Assembly (NCBI GenBank): GCA_934572335.1 | Contig: CAKTKU010000007.1 | Span: 14,297 to 78,296, forward strand | Direction of reading: 5' to 3' | From: an uncultured Oscillospiraceae bacterium | Lineage (GTDB): Bacteria > Bacillota > Clostridia > Oscillospirales > Oscillospiraceae | DNA length: 64,000 nt | Part shown: positions 23,089 through 32,700 of the stretch, piece by piece | Numbering within the stretch: the stretch's first letter is position 1 | Layout: every line of letters starts with the position of its first letter | Made by a program: the position numbers and the translations under genes | Notes under the pieces: model-generated | Database searches by the model: none | Told to the model about the DNA's origin: nothing | What the model saw: only the letters and a program-made list of their open reading frames with translations

Positions 23089-24540
23089 TCAGTTCGCGAT
23101 GCCGTGGTGCGCGGCGGGGGAGGAGAGGTCGAGCGCGCGGAAGGCGTAGCCGTTTTCAAGCCCCCATTGCAGCACCTGCTCCACCGCGGCGACGCTGAAA
23201 TCCTTGATGTCGTGCTGCAAGACGACGGCGCAGCTGCGCCCCTTGCAGCCGGAGATGATGTTCGCCGCGACGGTGTCGGTGTTCGTGGTCTCGCCCGCGT
23301 CGCCGCTGCACACGTCCCAGTCAAAGTAGCGGTAGCTCATCTCGCCCAGCTCCCCGGCGAGGCGGGTCATTATTCCGCGGTTGAACCGGCTCACGGTGTT
23401 CGAGCTGCCGCCGGGGAAGCGGCAGAGCTGGGTGTAGCTGCCGGTGAGGTCGTGTATCATGTCCTCCGTGCGGGTGAAGTCGTCGAAAAACGCCTCTTCG
23501 CCGGAGTATATCGTGCCGTAATCATGCGTGTAGCTGTGCACGCCGATGGAGTGCCCGGCGTTGTATGCGCGCGTTATCGCGCTGCGGTAGTTCGCGCGGT
23601 TGCCCGTGACGAAGAACGTCGCCTTTGCGCCGTATTTGTCCAGTACGTCCAGAAGCGCGTCCGTGTACGGTCCCGGTCCGTCGTCGAACGTCAGGTATAT
23701 CACCTTGCCCTCCGGTGCGGCGCTCGCGGGCAGAGCCTGTCCGCTTACGGTCACGTGCCGCTCCGCCGTCACGCTCTCGCCCGCGGCGTTCGTCACGGAG
23801 TAGGTGAGCGTATAGTCGCCGGGGCGGTCGGGCGTGAGGGTGTCGCTCACGCGCACATATGCGCCGAGGTCGTTGCCCTGCGCGTCGCGCGCCGTCACGC
23901 CGGGGTCGGCGTAGCTCAGCCGCGCGCTTATCACAACGTCGCTCTCGCCGTTGAGCGTCAGCTCCGGCCGCCCGACGGTGTAATTCGGGCGGCGCACCGC
24001 CTCGGCGCGGTTGCCCGCCGCGTCCGTCACGGTGTAGACTATCTCATCCCCGCGCGTGCTCACTGTCACCGCGCCCGTCAGATCGCCGTCGTGCGCGTCA
24101 TGGGCGGTGTAGCCCTCCTCAACGTACCCGTCCAGCCAGTTCGGCGTATATCCGGGCGTGGACAGCAGCGTTATCTCCGGCGGCGTCGTGTCCACCACGT
24201 TCACCACGCGCTCGGTCGTATAGTCATGGGACTTGTACCGCGCTCTGTATATCAGCCGGTAACTGCCAAGGTGCGTGGTGTCCACCCGCCCCTGACACGC
24301 CACGTTCAGCGGCCGGGACAGGCTGAACGCGCCCACTGCGGCGGCGCTCGCGCCGGGATCGGTGAACTCCTCGCCGTATTCCACGCTCACTTCCTGCCCG
24401 CCGCTGACGTAAAAGCGCACGTGCCGGTTGTCCATCATGAAGAATATGCCCGCCGCGAACAGAAAAACCGCCACGGCGATGGAGACCATCGCCGCATCCG
24501 CGGTGCGGCTGTGCCGTATTTTATCAAGAAGCTTTCTCAT
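23089..24540 (-). CDS. Membrane-anchored polysaccharide deacetylase with Ig-like domains
   Basis: 483 residues. One N-terminal membrane helix (about 16-36), two to three DUF5011/HYR-like Ig modules (about 45-270, with VDTTPPEITL, YTVTDAAGNRAEAV and TLTYSVTNAAGESV), then a NodB domain (about 278-475). The metal and catalytic residues are visible: Asp286-Asp287 in TFDDGPGPYT, and His335 and His339 in HSYTHD, plus RFPGGSSN. Such enzymes remove N- or O-acetyl groups from peptidoglycan or surface glycans outside the cell. The start is ATG 24540. A gene for an acyltransferase lies directly upstream on the same strand. Confidence 0.92.
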   Translation of the reverse strand: MRKLLDKIRHSRTADAAMVSIAVAVFLFAAGIFFMMDNRHVRFYVSGGQEVSVEYGEEFTDPGASAAAVGAFSLSRPLNVACQGRVDTTHLGSYRLIYRARYKSHDYTTERVVNVVDTTPPEITLLSTPGYTPNWLDGYVEEGYTAHDAHDGDLTGAVTVSTRGDEIVYTVTDAAGNRAEAVRRPNYTVGRPELTLNGESDVVISARLSYADPGVTARDAQGNDLGAYVRVSDTLTPDRPGDYTLTYSVTNAAGESVTAERHVTVSGQALPASAAPEGKVIYLTFDDGPGPYTDALLDVLDKYGAKATFFVTGNRANYRSAITRAYNAGHSIGVHSYTHDYGTIYSGEEAFFDDFTRTEDMIHDLTGSYTQLCRFPGGSSNTVSRFNRGIMTRLAGELGEMSYRYFDWDVCSGDAGETTNTDTVAANIISGCKGRSCAVVLQHDIKDFSVAAVEQVLQWGLENGYAFRALDLSSPAAHHGIAN

Positions 24541-24620
24541 CTCTCTGCGCCTCCTGCGCTGTGTTATATAGACGCAGTTAGTATCGGTTTTGTTCGCCTG
24601 AATATGCGAAAAAAACATAA

Positions 24621-24650
24621 AAAAGAGTGCCGCGCCGCGGCACTCTTTTT
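24621..24650 (-). terminator. Intrinsic terminator after the acyltransferase gene
   Basis: AAAAGAGTGCCGCG and CGCGGCACTCTTTTT form a near-perfect hairpin. On the minus strand it lies between the acyltransferase stop and the deacetylase start, so it probably separates the two genes or weakens read-through. Confidence 0.8.
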
Positions 24651-24668
24651 GCGCATTAACGTATAACA

Positions 24669-25727
24669 TCACAGCTTCGCGGTCAGCCTGTTCACCAGCG
24701 GCTTGAGCCTGCCGCTTATCCAGTGGAGCACCCACGCCGCGACGAAAACCTCCGTCAGCGTTATCACGGCCTCCAGCCACACATTGCCCAGCCGCCCTAT
24801 CACTGTCAGGCAGCCCTCCACGAATATCATGTGCACAAGATACACGTCGTAAGAGAGCGTGTCCGTCGTGTCGAATATCCTGCGCGCCCAGCCCGGCCAG
24901 CGTATGCCCCGCGTCGTTATCAGCAGCGTCAGAAAAACGCCCAGCCCGAACAGCACCACGCCGTACTGGAACAAAAACACGAACCCGTAGTACATCAGCG
25001 TCGACACCTGACCCATCACGCTGTCGTAGTAATAGAACTTGTACCAGTACGTCAGCGCGGTCAGCCCTATGCCCAGCACCAGCGCCGCAATCCACACGCG
25101 CCGCAGCTTCGGCATATCGTCCTTTATGTCCGCCACAAAGTACCCGAGCACGTAGCAGCTCAGCCAGTACGCCTGAAAATACGACTCGAACGATTTCAGC
25201 AGCACCTCCATCACCGCGATCAGCACTATCACGCCCGCGAGTGTGCAGTTTTTCGCGCGGAAGTAGCGCTTGAGGTCATAGAGCGCGGGCGTCGCCATGT
25301 AGCACAGCAGACAGCTGGAGATGTACCACAGGTGGTGCACGCCGTACCAGCCGCTGTGCCCGAGGAGCAGCCGGTATATGTTCGACCCCGTGAGGTATTC
25401 CGGCGCCTTGAAGTAGTACACCGGCAGTATCAGCAAAAACACGCACAGATAGAAGTCCAGCAGTATCTTCACCACGTTTTTCAGCACGAAGCTGACCCGC
25501 GCGGCGGGGTCGGTGAACTCCTTGTGCGCGTATAGGTACCCGCTCAGCAGCAGAAAGACCTGCACGGCGGTGGAGAGGAGATTTGCTGTTATTTCATGCC
25601 CCGCCTGCTGGAACATGTGGCATGTCGTCAGCGACAGCATGGCGAGAAAGCGCATTAAACTCAGTGAATAATTCTTGACCTTTGCCGGGCGAAGCGCGGC
25701 GGCCGTCTGCGGTGCGGCTATGTTCAT
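24669..25727 (-). CDS. Acyltransferase 3 (OafA/YrhL-like) membrane protein
   Basis: A 352-residue integral membrane protein with about ten hydrophobic segments. Features fitting acyltransferase family 3 are the early SLMRFLAMLSLTTCHMF, VQVFLLLSGYL (SG.L motif) and HHLWYISSCLLCY. These proteins O-acylate cell-surface sugars. The family's usual catalytic His is represented by His38 or a nearby residue. The start may be ATG 25727 or the adjacent GTG 25730, as no strong ribosome site separates them. Pairing with the deacetylase suggests joint editing of surface-glycan acetylation. Confidence 0.85.
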   Translation of the reverse strand: MNIAAPQTAAALRPAKVKNYSLSLMRFLAMLSLTTCHMFQQAGHEITANLLSTAVQVFLLLSGYLYAHKEFTDPAARVSFVLKNVVKILLDFYLCVFLLILPVYYFKAPEYLTGSNIYRLLLGHSGWYGVHHLWYISSCLLCYMATPALYDLKRYFRAKNCTLAGVIVLIAVMEVLLKSFESYFQAYWLSCYVLGYFVADIKDDMPKLRRVWIAALVLGIGLTALTYWYKFYYYDSVMGQVSTLMYYGFVFLFQYGVVLFGLGVFLTLLITTRGIRWPGWARRIFDTTDTLSYDVYLVHMIFVEGCLTVIGRLGNVWLEAVITLTEVFVAAWVLHWISGRLKPLVNRLTAKL

Positions 25728-25814
25728 CACATCCGTTTCAACAAAGTATGCGCCATTATAACACCCCGCGCGCCAAAAAGCTAGTCCGCGCCCCTGTTAA
25801 ATCTGTAATAATCG

Positions 25815-25843
25815 TTGATATACGCGGTTAAATCTGTTATACT
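25815..25843 (+). promoter_or_regulatory. glyS promoter
   Basis: TTGATA (25815-25820), 17-base spacer, TATACT (25838-25843). It lies 65 bases before the glyS start. No T-box-like leader is visible, since the leader is too short. Confidence 0.65.
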
Positions 25844-25907
25844 AACATTTTGTTGGAGACAACGAAAAATAATCTCTGCGGCAGCCAGCCGCGGGAAAGG
25901 ATGTATT

Positions 25908-27344
25908 ATGAAAAACACTGACAAAACAATGGACAAGATCGTGGCGCTGTGCAAAAACCGCGGCTTCATCTTCGCCGGCAGCGAGATCTACGGCGGCCTC
26001 GCCAACACCTGGGACTACGGCCCCCTCGGCGTTGAGCTGAAGAACAACGTCAAGCGCGCATGGTGGAAGAAGTTCGTGCAGGAGAACCGCTATAACGTCG
26101 GTCTCGACGCTGCCATCCTCATGAACCCGCAGACGTGGGTCGCCTCCGGCCATCTCAGCGGCTTTTCCGACCCGCTGATGGACTGCCGCGAGTGCCACGA
26201 GCGCTTCCGCGCGGACAAGCTCATCGAGGACTGGGTGTCCGAAACCGGCTTTGAGCTGCCAAAGCCCGTCGACGCCTTCTCCCAGAGCGAGATGAAGGAC
26301 TTCGTCGAGGAGCACAATATACCCTGCCCCACCTGCGGTAAGCATAACTTCACCGACATTCGTCAGTTCAACCTTATGTTCAAGACGTTCCAGGGCGTGA
26401 CCGAGGACGCGAAGAACACCGTCTACCTCCGCCCGGAGACCGCGCAGGGCATCTTCACCAACTTCGTCAATGTCCAGCGCACCACGCGCCGCAAGCTGCC
26501 CTTCGGCATCGGGCAGATCGGCAAGTCCTTCCGCAACGAGATCACTCCGGGCAACTTCATCTTCCGCGTACGCGAGTTTGAGCAGATGGAGCTTGAGTTC
26601 TTCTGCGAGCCTGGCACCGACCTTGAGTGGTTCGATTATTGGCGCACGTTCTGCCACAACTTCCTGCTGTCCATCGGTCTCAAGGACGAAAACCTTCGCC
26701 TGCGCGACCATGACCCCGAGGAGCTGTGCTTCTACTCCAAGGCGACCACGGACTTTGAGTTCCTCTTCCCGTTCGGCTGGGGCGAGCTTTGGGGCGTTGC
26801 CGACCGCACGGACTATGACCTCACCCAGCACCAGACCGTCTCCGGCCAGGATCTGACCTATTACGATCAGGACAAGAACGAGCATTACATCCCCTACGTC
26901 ATTGAGCCGTCCCTCGGCGTTGAGCGCACCGTGCTGAGCGTGCTGTGCGACGCTTATGATGAAGAGGTCGTCGGGCAGGACAAGAAGGGCAACGACGATG
27001 TGCGCACGGTGCTGCACCTGCACCCCGCGCTCGCGCCGTTCAAGTGCGCGATCCTGCCGCTCTCTAAGAAAGAGATACTCACCGGCCCCGCGCTTGAGCT
27101 TTATCAGGAGCTTAGCAAGGAATTCATGTGCGACTATGACGAGACCGGCTCCATCGGCAAGCGCTACCGCCGCGAGGACGAGATCGGCACGCCGTACTGC
27201 ATCACGTTTGACTTCAACACCGTCGGCACCGAGACCGACGAGGCGGATCACTGCGTCACCGTGCGCGAGCGCGACAGCATGACCCAGGTGCGCATCCCCA
27301 TCTTCGAGGTCAGAGATTATATCGCCGAGCGCATCAAGTTTTGA
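25908..27344 (+). CDS. glyS: Glycyl-tRNA synthetase, single-chain dimeric type
   Basis: A 478-residue class II synthetase of the alpha2 type. The start is MKNTDKTMDKIVALCKNRGF, followed by SEIYGGLANTWDYGPLGVEL (motif 1 region), QFNLMFKTFQG and LRPETAQGIF, the motif 2 block FRNEITPGNFIFRVREFEQM, and PYVIEPSLGVERTVLSVL (motif 3). A C-terminal anticodon-binding domain begins near LHPALAPFKCAILPL. ATG 25908 with GGGAAAGG upstream is chosen over earlier in-frame starts. nadE follows 38 bases later and is probably cotranscribed. Confidence 0.95.
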   Translation: MKNTDKTMDKIVALCKNRGFIFAGSEIYGGLANTWDYGPLGVELKNNVKRAWWKKFVQENRYNVGLDAAILMNPQTWVASGHLSGFSDPLMDCRECHERFRADKLIEDWVSETGFELPKPVDAFSQSEMKDFVEEHNIPCPTCGKHNFTDIRQFNLMFKTFQGVTEDAKNTVYLRPETAQGIFTNFVNVQRTTRRKLPFGIGQIGKSFRNEITPGNFIFRVREFEQMELEFFCEPGTDLEWFDYWRTFCHNFLLSIGLKDENLRLRDHDPEELCFYSKATTDFEFLFPFGWGELWGVADRTDYDLTQHQTVSGQDLTYYDQDKNEHYIPYVIEPSLGVERTVLSVLCDAYDEEVVGQDKKGNDDVRTVLHLHPALAPFKCAILPLSKKEILTGPALELYQELSKEFMCDYDETGSIGKRYRREDEIGTPYCITFDFNTVGTETDEADHCVTVRERDSMTQVRIPIFEVRDYIAERIKF

Positions 27345-27382
27345 TCAATTGATTTTATAGAGAATAGAGGCTGGAACAGACA

Positions 27383-29284
27383 ATGAAAGACGGATTTGTT
27401 AAGGTTGCGGCGGCCTCCCCGGTCATAAAGGTCGCGGATACGCGCTATAACGCCGCGCGCGTTATCGACTGCATGAAAACGGCAGACGCGGCGGGCGTGA
27501 AGGTGCTCGTCTTCCCGGAGCTTACGCTCACGGGCTGCTCGTGCTATGACCTTGTCGGGCACAGGGTGCTCCTCGACGGGGCGGCGGCAGCGCTGGAGGA
27601 GGTCACAAAAGCCTCCGCGGGGCTGGATATGCTTGTGTTCGTCGGCCTGCCGTATGCCTACGGCAGCCGGCTTCTCAGCTGCGCCGCCGCGGTGTACTCC
27701 GGCGAGGTGCTGGCGCTCGTGCCGCGCGAGAACGTCGCGGGCAGCCGCTTCGCCGCGTATACCGGCGAGGGCGACACCGTGCGCGTCGGCGCGCTGGAGA
27801 CGGAGCTTGTCCCCAACGTCCTCTTCACGCATGAAAAGCTGCGCGGCCTCTCCGTCGCGGTGGAGCTGGGCGCGGATATCGACGCTGTGTGCTCCCCGGC
27901 GGAGTATTATGCCGCCGAGGGCGCGACGGTCATCGCGCAGATGGCGTCTTTCCCCGCGACCGCGTCCTCTACGGACGATGCGCGCCTCGCCGCGCGGTAT
28001 CAGTCCAAGCACCTCGCGTGCGGCGTGGTGCTCGCCGCGCCCGGCAAGGGCGAGAGCACCACGGACAATGTCTATTCCGGCCTTTGCCTCGCCGCCGAGG
28101 GCGGCGTCATCCTCGCCGAGGATGAGCGCCCCGACAGCATGGCCGTCACGGAGCTGGACGTGGACTATCTCCTCAATCTCCGCCGCAAACTCGGCGGCTT
28201 TGACGAGCCGGACGAGGATATGTGCGTTGCCCCGTGGGGCGGTGAGCTGACCGACACGGTGCTCACGCGCAGCTATGCCAAGCACCCGCACCTTCCCGCG
28301 CGCCCCGAGGACGTGCCGGAATACTGCGAGCGCGTGCTGGACATTCAGGTGTCCGGGCTTGTCAAGCGCATGGAGTACGCGCATCTTGACCACTGCGTCG
28401 TCGGCATCTCCGGCGGGGTGGACTCCACCCTCGCCGTTATGGTGAGCGCCATGGCGGTCAAGCGCATGGGTCTCCCGGCGGAAAACGTCATTGCCTGCAC
28501 GCTGCCGTGCTTCGGCACGTCGTCCCGCACGAAGTCCAACGCCGTCATTGTGGCCGAGCAGATGGGCGCGGAAGTCCGCGTCATTGACATCGGCAAGTCC
28601 GTGTATCAGCATTTTGACGACATCGGTCACGCCCACGATGATTACTCCATCGCGTTCGAGAACGCGCAGGCGCGCGAGCGCACCCAGGTGCTGCTCGACA
28701 TTGCCAACAAGGTCAACGGTCTTGATGTCGGCACGGAGGATCTCAGCGAGTTTGTGGACGGCTGGTGCACCTTCAACGGCGACCATACCAGTAATTACGA
28801 TGTCAACCTCGGTCTCACGAAGACGCAGGTGCGCGCCAACGTCCGCTACATCGCCCAGACCACGGACAACGCCACGCTCGCCGCGTCGCTGTGGGATGTG
28901 CTGGACTGCCCGGTCACGCCGGAGCTTCTGCCCATCCATGACGACCAGATCGAGCAGAAGAGCGAGGACTCCGTCGGGTCGTACTCATTGCAGGACTTCT
29001 TCACCCACAAGATCATGATCTGCGGCTTCACCCCGTCCAAGACCTTCCGCCTTGCGAAGCTCGCCTACGGCGAGGAGTTCACGGATGAGGAGCTTGTCCG
29101 CTGGCTGCGCAGCTACTGCCGCCGCTATTTCAGCCAGCAGTTCAAGCGCTCCTGCCTGATGGACGGTCCCGCGGTCGACAGCTTCACTGTCTCCCCGCGC
29201 ACGGGCTTCCTCATCCCGTCCGACGCCGAGGCGGCGCTCTTCCTCGCCGATGTGGATGAGTTGGAGAAGAAAGTTATAGGTTAA
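27383..29284 (+). CDS. nadE: Glutamine-dependent NAD+ synthetase
   Basis: A 633-residue enzyme that amidates nicotinic acid adenine dinucleotide using glutamine. The N-terminal nitrilase-like glutaminase domain (about 1-270) has Glu46 in FPELTLTG and the HEKLRG region with the relay Lys. The C-terminal synthetase domain has the ATP P-loop GISGGVDSTLAVMV and the LPCFGTSSRT, GTEDLSEFVDGWCTFNGDH and DQIEQKSEDSVG segments. Its substrate is also the LarB substrate, so NAD and NPN-cofactor synthesis draw on one pool. That is a metabolic link only. Confidence 0.95.
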   Translation: MKDGFVKVAAASPVIKVADTRYNAARVIDCMKTADAAGVKVLVFPELTLTGCSCYDLVGHRVLLDGAAAALEEVTKASAGLDMLVFVGLPYAYGSRLLSCAAAVYSGEVLALVPRENVAGSRFAAYTGEGDTVRVGALETELVPNVLFTHEKLRGLSVAVELGADIDAVCSPAEYYAAEGATVIAQMASFPATASSTDDARLAARYQSKHLACGVVLAAPGKGESTTDNVYSGLCLAAEGGVILAEDERPDSMAVTELDVDYLLNLRRKLGGFDEPDEDMCVAPWGGELTDTVLTRSYAKHPHLPARPEDVPEYCERVLDIQVSGLVKRMEYAHLDHCVVGISGGVDSTLAVMVSAMAVKRMGLPAENVIACTLPCFGTSSRTKSNAVIVAEQMGAEVRVIDIGKSVYQHFDDIGHAHDDYSIAFENAQARERTQVLLDIANKVNGLDVGTEDLSEFVDGWCTFNGDHTSNYDVNLGLTKTQVRANVRYIAQTTDNATLAASLWDVLDCPVTPELLPIHDDQIEQKSEDSVGSYSLQDFFTHKIMICGFTPSKTFRLAKLAYGEEFTDEELVRWLRSYCRRYFSQQFKRSCLMDGPAVDSFTVSPRTGFLIPSDAEAALFLADVDELEKKVIG

Positions 29285-29308
29285 TTTAAATAGTAGAACG
29301 TATACCGG

Positions 29309-29342
29309 CAGCGCGCGGGGTCATTCCGCGCGCTGTATTTTT
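29309..29342 (+). terminator. Terminator after glyS-nadE
   Basis: Perfect 10-bp arms CAGCGCGCGG (29309-29318) and CCGCGCGCTG (29326-29335), then TATTTTT. Confidence 0.88.
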
Positions 29343-29785
29343 GCACCCTTTTCACCACAAACAGAAGTGCACACAATTTAAAGCACCTTTCTTTTGAACT
29401 GCATTAAAATTGCGCTAAAATCTGAGCACGGCAATCTATAACTTTTCCAGCGGAGAGCAATAAAACTCCTATCAAAATTATACACGGACTTTACATTCTC
29501 CATAAAGATTTACATAAAGCCATACAATGGAATAAAATCCATACAAAATTGTGCAAATTAACGGTTTACAAAGCCTTGACAAAACAAATTCTGTGTGTAT
29601 AATTAAATCTGTATGAAAAATTGTGTCCATATATATATATATATATAGGCGGGTTTGTGCAGAATGCTGTTAATATCGCGTTAAGATAAGTTGACAGGAG
29701 AGTAGATAAAATTTCCAGTTAACGTGCACGCAGATATTGAAACAGCATTTATAGACACAGCCGCGTAATCGAGATGTGATCAAAT
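29343..29785 (+). promoter_or_regulatory. Long AT-rich leader and promoter of the pilus locus
   Basis: About 440 bases with no gene and much lower GC than the surroundings. A promoter TTGACA (29576-29581), 16-base spacer, TATAAT (29598-29603) lies about 183 bases before the adhesin start, leaving a long 5' untranslated region. A pure (AT)n run of 19 bases lies at 29629-29647, just after the likely transcription start. The rest upstream (29400-29570) is AT-rich with no clear hairpin. Confidence 0.6.
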
Positions 29786-32700
29786 ATGAATTTAAATAGA
29801 AAGAGAAAAATTAATAAAACCAAACGAGAAGGAGCGGCGCACGGGAAGACCGGATGGGATCCCGGGCGCATAGGTAGGCAGTTGCTTGTTGTGCTCATTC
29901 TCGTTTCTTCTTTGTTCGGCATGGTGGGCTTTACCGCCGTCCCGACGACGGACGATGGCAGCACGCAGACGGGAAACCCCGTCGTTGCCACCGTTCCCAC
30001 GGCAACGCCCGCGCCGGACGTGACCACGACGCCGGAACCCACGGTCGTTCCCACGGCGGAGCCGACAGCGGAACCCACACCCACTGTGGAACCCATCGCC
30101 ACGCCGGAACCCACCGCGGAGCCGACATCGACGCCGGACGCTGAACCGATACCAGACCCCGAACCCACCCCGGAGACCGAAACCGAGACGGAGATTCCCG
30201 TTATGCTGCACATCATCCCCGCGCCGGACGCGGAGGAGGAGTGCGTTTCTTTCACCGTCCGCGCGGGCAGCAGCCTTGACCTCCTTGTCAATGACTCCGT
30301 GCGCTATTCCCTCACCGGCGGCGCGGACACGTACAGCGCCGAGGGCGAGACTGAGCCCGAGCAGACGGAAACGGAACAGACGGAGACATGGGAGTGGTAT
30401 ACCCTCGACGCCGAGGGCGGCAAGGTCCCCTATGACCTCTCCGCGCCGATAACCGCGCCGCTGGACGTCTACGCCGCGCGCGGTGTAGCGACGACTGCGA
30501 CGATAACGAAAACTGTAATGTTTTATATCGCGATAGATGGCGAGTGGGTGCAGCTGACAGACAAGACGACCACCACCACCGACACGGCGAGCTTTCCTGT
30601 TGGCAGTGGCACTACCCCGCGCTATTACATAAGCTACTCTGATTTGGTCAACGTATATAAAGACTATGACAGCGGGATGGAAATAGAAGGCAACTATAAC
30701 GGAGAACTTTTCTTCCCGCACAGGGATGATAATTCCCCCGATAAAATATGGGCAGATGTTGCGCCGATGCTTGCAACGGACGACAGCAATGATTACTGGA
30801 TTCCACTTGGCACGACTGGGGGCAATGTCCCAACATATTATGTCTATTACACGCCCGGCAATGTCACCAATAATCCCTCATACTTCGCAGACAGTAAGAA
30901 GTTTAAAGATGCGGCGCTCCTCGCTGACAACAGCTTTTACACCATAGAGTTCAACGGCGGCGGCAAGGTTGACAGCACCCAACTGCCGCAGACACAATAT
31001 GTGTTCAGCAAACAGAACTCTGCCAATATAATGCTTCCCGCGCTGACCGACGCGGAGTGGGTGGTGCTCGACAAGGACGGCAATGCGCTGGATAAGAGCA
31101 GCTACGCGCTAACCCAGCTTACTGACGGAACGTTCTCTTTGAAGATAAACAGTGTCACACAGCCGCTCACCGTTACGGCGCGCGGCGAGGAGCTTTACAT
31201 TGTCTATAACGCCGGCATAAAGCGCGTAAAGGCTGGGCAGTTTGATGCCGCTGCGCAGAGCATCCGAAATGACGGCGCGGTAAACGGAATGCAGCAGTAT
31301 AAAGTGCCGTCCTCTGTCCCGAAGGATGGCACGATGACCGTACTCGCCACGGACAGCGACAGAGCCGAGGTCAAGGTCGACTCGGGTAATAAGCCCCGCA
31401 CTATCTTCTATACTTTCAAGGGCTGGAAGCTGGACGACAGTGATCTTATCACCCCGGGCGCGGTTTTCAGCTATGATCAACTCAAAAAGTACGCGGTGAA
31501 CAACACAGTGACATTCACCGCTGTGTGGACGCCGTTTGAGCAGAACACAAGCGGAAGCCAGCTTGTCAGCACGGCAAATTTCTATGTGTGCTATGACTGC
31601 GAGGTCGCGAGCAATCTGGGCAGCGGCTACAATCCACCCACGGCGCAGAGCCATTTTACAAAATCCCTGTTTGCCGCGCGTGTCTTCGGCACATCTTCGG
31701 TACAGCCTGACAGCAACGGTGACTTTGATGCCATATCAGCACCTGCCGGAGAAGACACTGCCGCAGATGTCGACAAGAGTGTACGCGCACTCATGAGCAC
31801 ATCGGCATCGGGGCTGACGCTTGAAAGCTTCCCGTCGGATGAGACGGTGCTGAGCGCTCTGCGCGCCGGGAAAGAGCCGGTCCATATCGGCGGCACTCCA
31901 ATCGACCATGAGTATCTGACCTCAGATCACTTCACCATCCGCTGGTATGTGTTCAAATATGAGCACTCCGACGGCTATCATGTCGACGGCGTGCTCGTGG
32001 CAAAGGCCGCGCGTCTTGTTGTCACGAAGACCTTTACCGGCAGCGCGGACGTCATCAACGCCGTCACCAAGCAGGATTTCAAAATAAATGTTGTGCATAA
32101 CAGCTCGACCGGTTCCGGCAGCAGCAATGCGGTCGTTGCAGTGCCGGACTACACGCTCCGCCTCAAACCGGAGAGGGACACTTCCCTTGCCAAAGATGAG
32201 ACCGGTTACAAGAGCTATGACCCTGTGACCGATACGTACACATGGGTGCTCAAGGGGTATCAGAACATGCAGTATACGGTCAAGGAAAGCGGGTACGGGA
32301 TCCCGAGCGGCTTTGCCGAATATACGCACACCGCGCGCTATATGGTGCGCAACCCTAATCAGCAGACAGTTACGCCCGTGAGCGGGTGGAACAGCTATGA
32401 CGGCACGGGCGTGACCGTCACCGTCGCCTCCTACGCCAAGGATATCCCGGATTCCGCCGTGCAGACCGTCGCCTTGGAGAATATGTACGTCAAGACCGGC
32501 ACACTCACCGTCGCCAAGCGCGACAGCGTCACCGGGCATGGCATCGCGGGCGTTGAGTTTGAGCTTTCAATGAACGACCCCCCCGAGGGGACGACATTTC
32601 AGCTCTATCATAAGCCCGGCAGCAGTGAGTATTCCTCCGACGCGGAGGAGGCGGGCTACACCGAAACCGTCAAGGGCAATGTCGTCGTCACCGGCGGCAA

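Noticed and set aside
23053..24666. A 537-codon plus-strand frame
   Set aside because: It is antisense to the polysaccharide deacetylase, whose NodB residues are complete.
25730..25907. T-box riboswitch ahead of glyS
   Set aside because: With the promoter at 25815-25843 the leader is only about 60 bases, and no T-box or specifier-loop sequence is seen.
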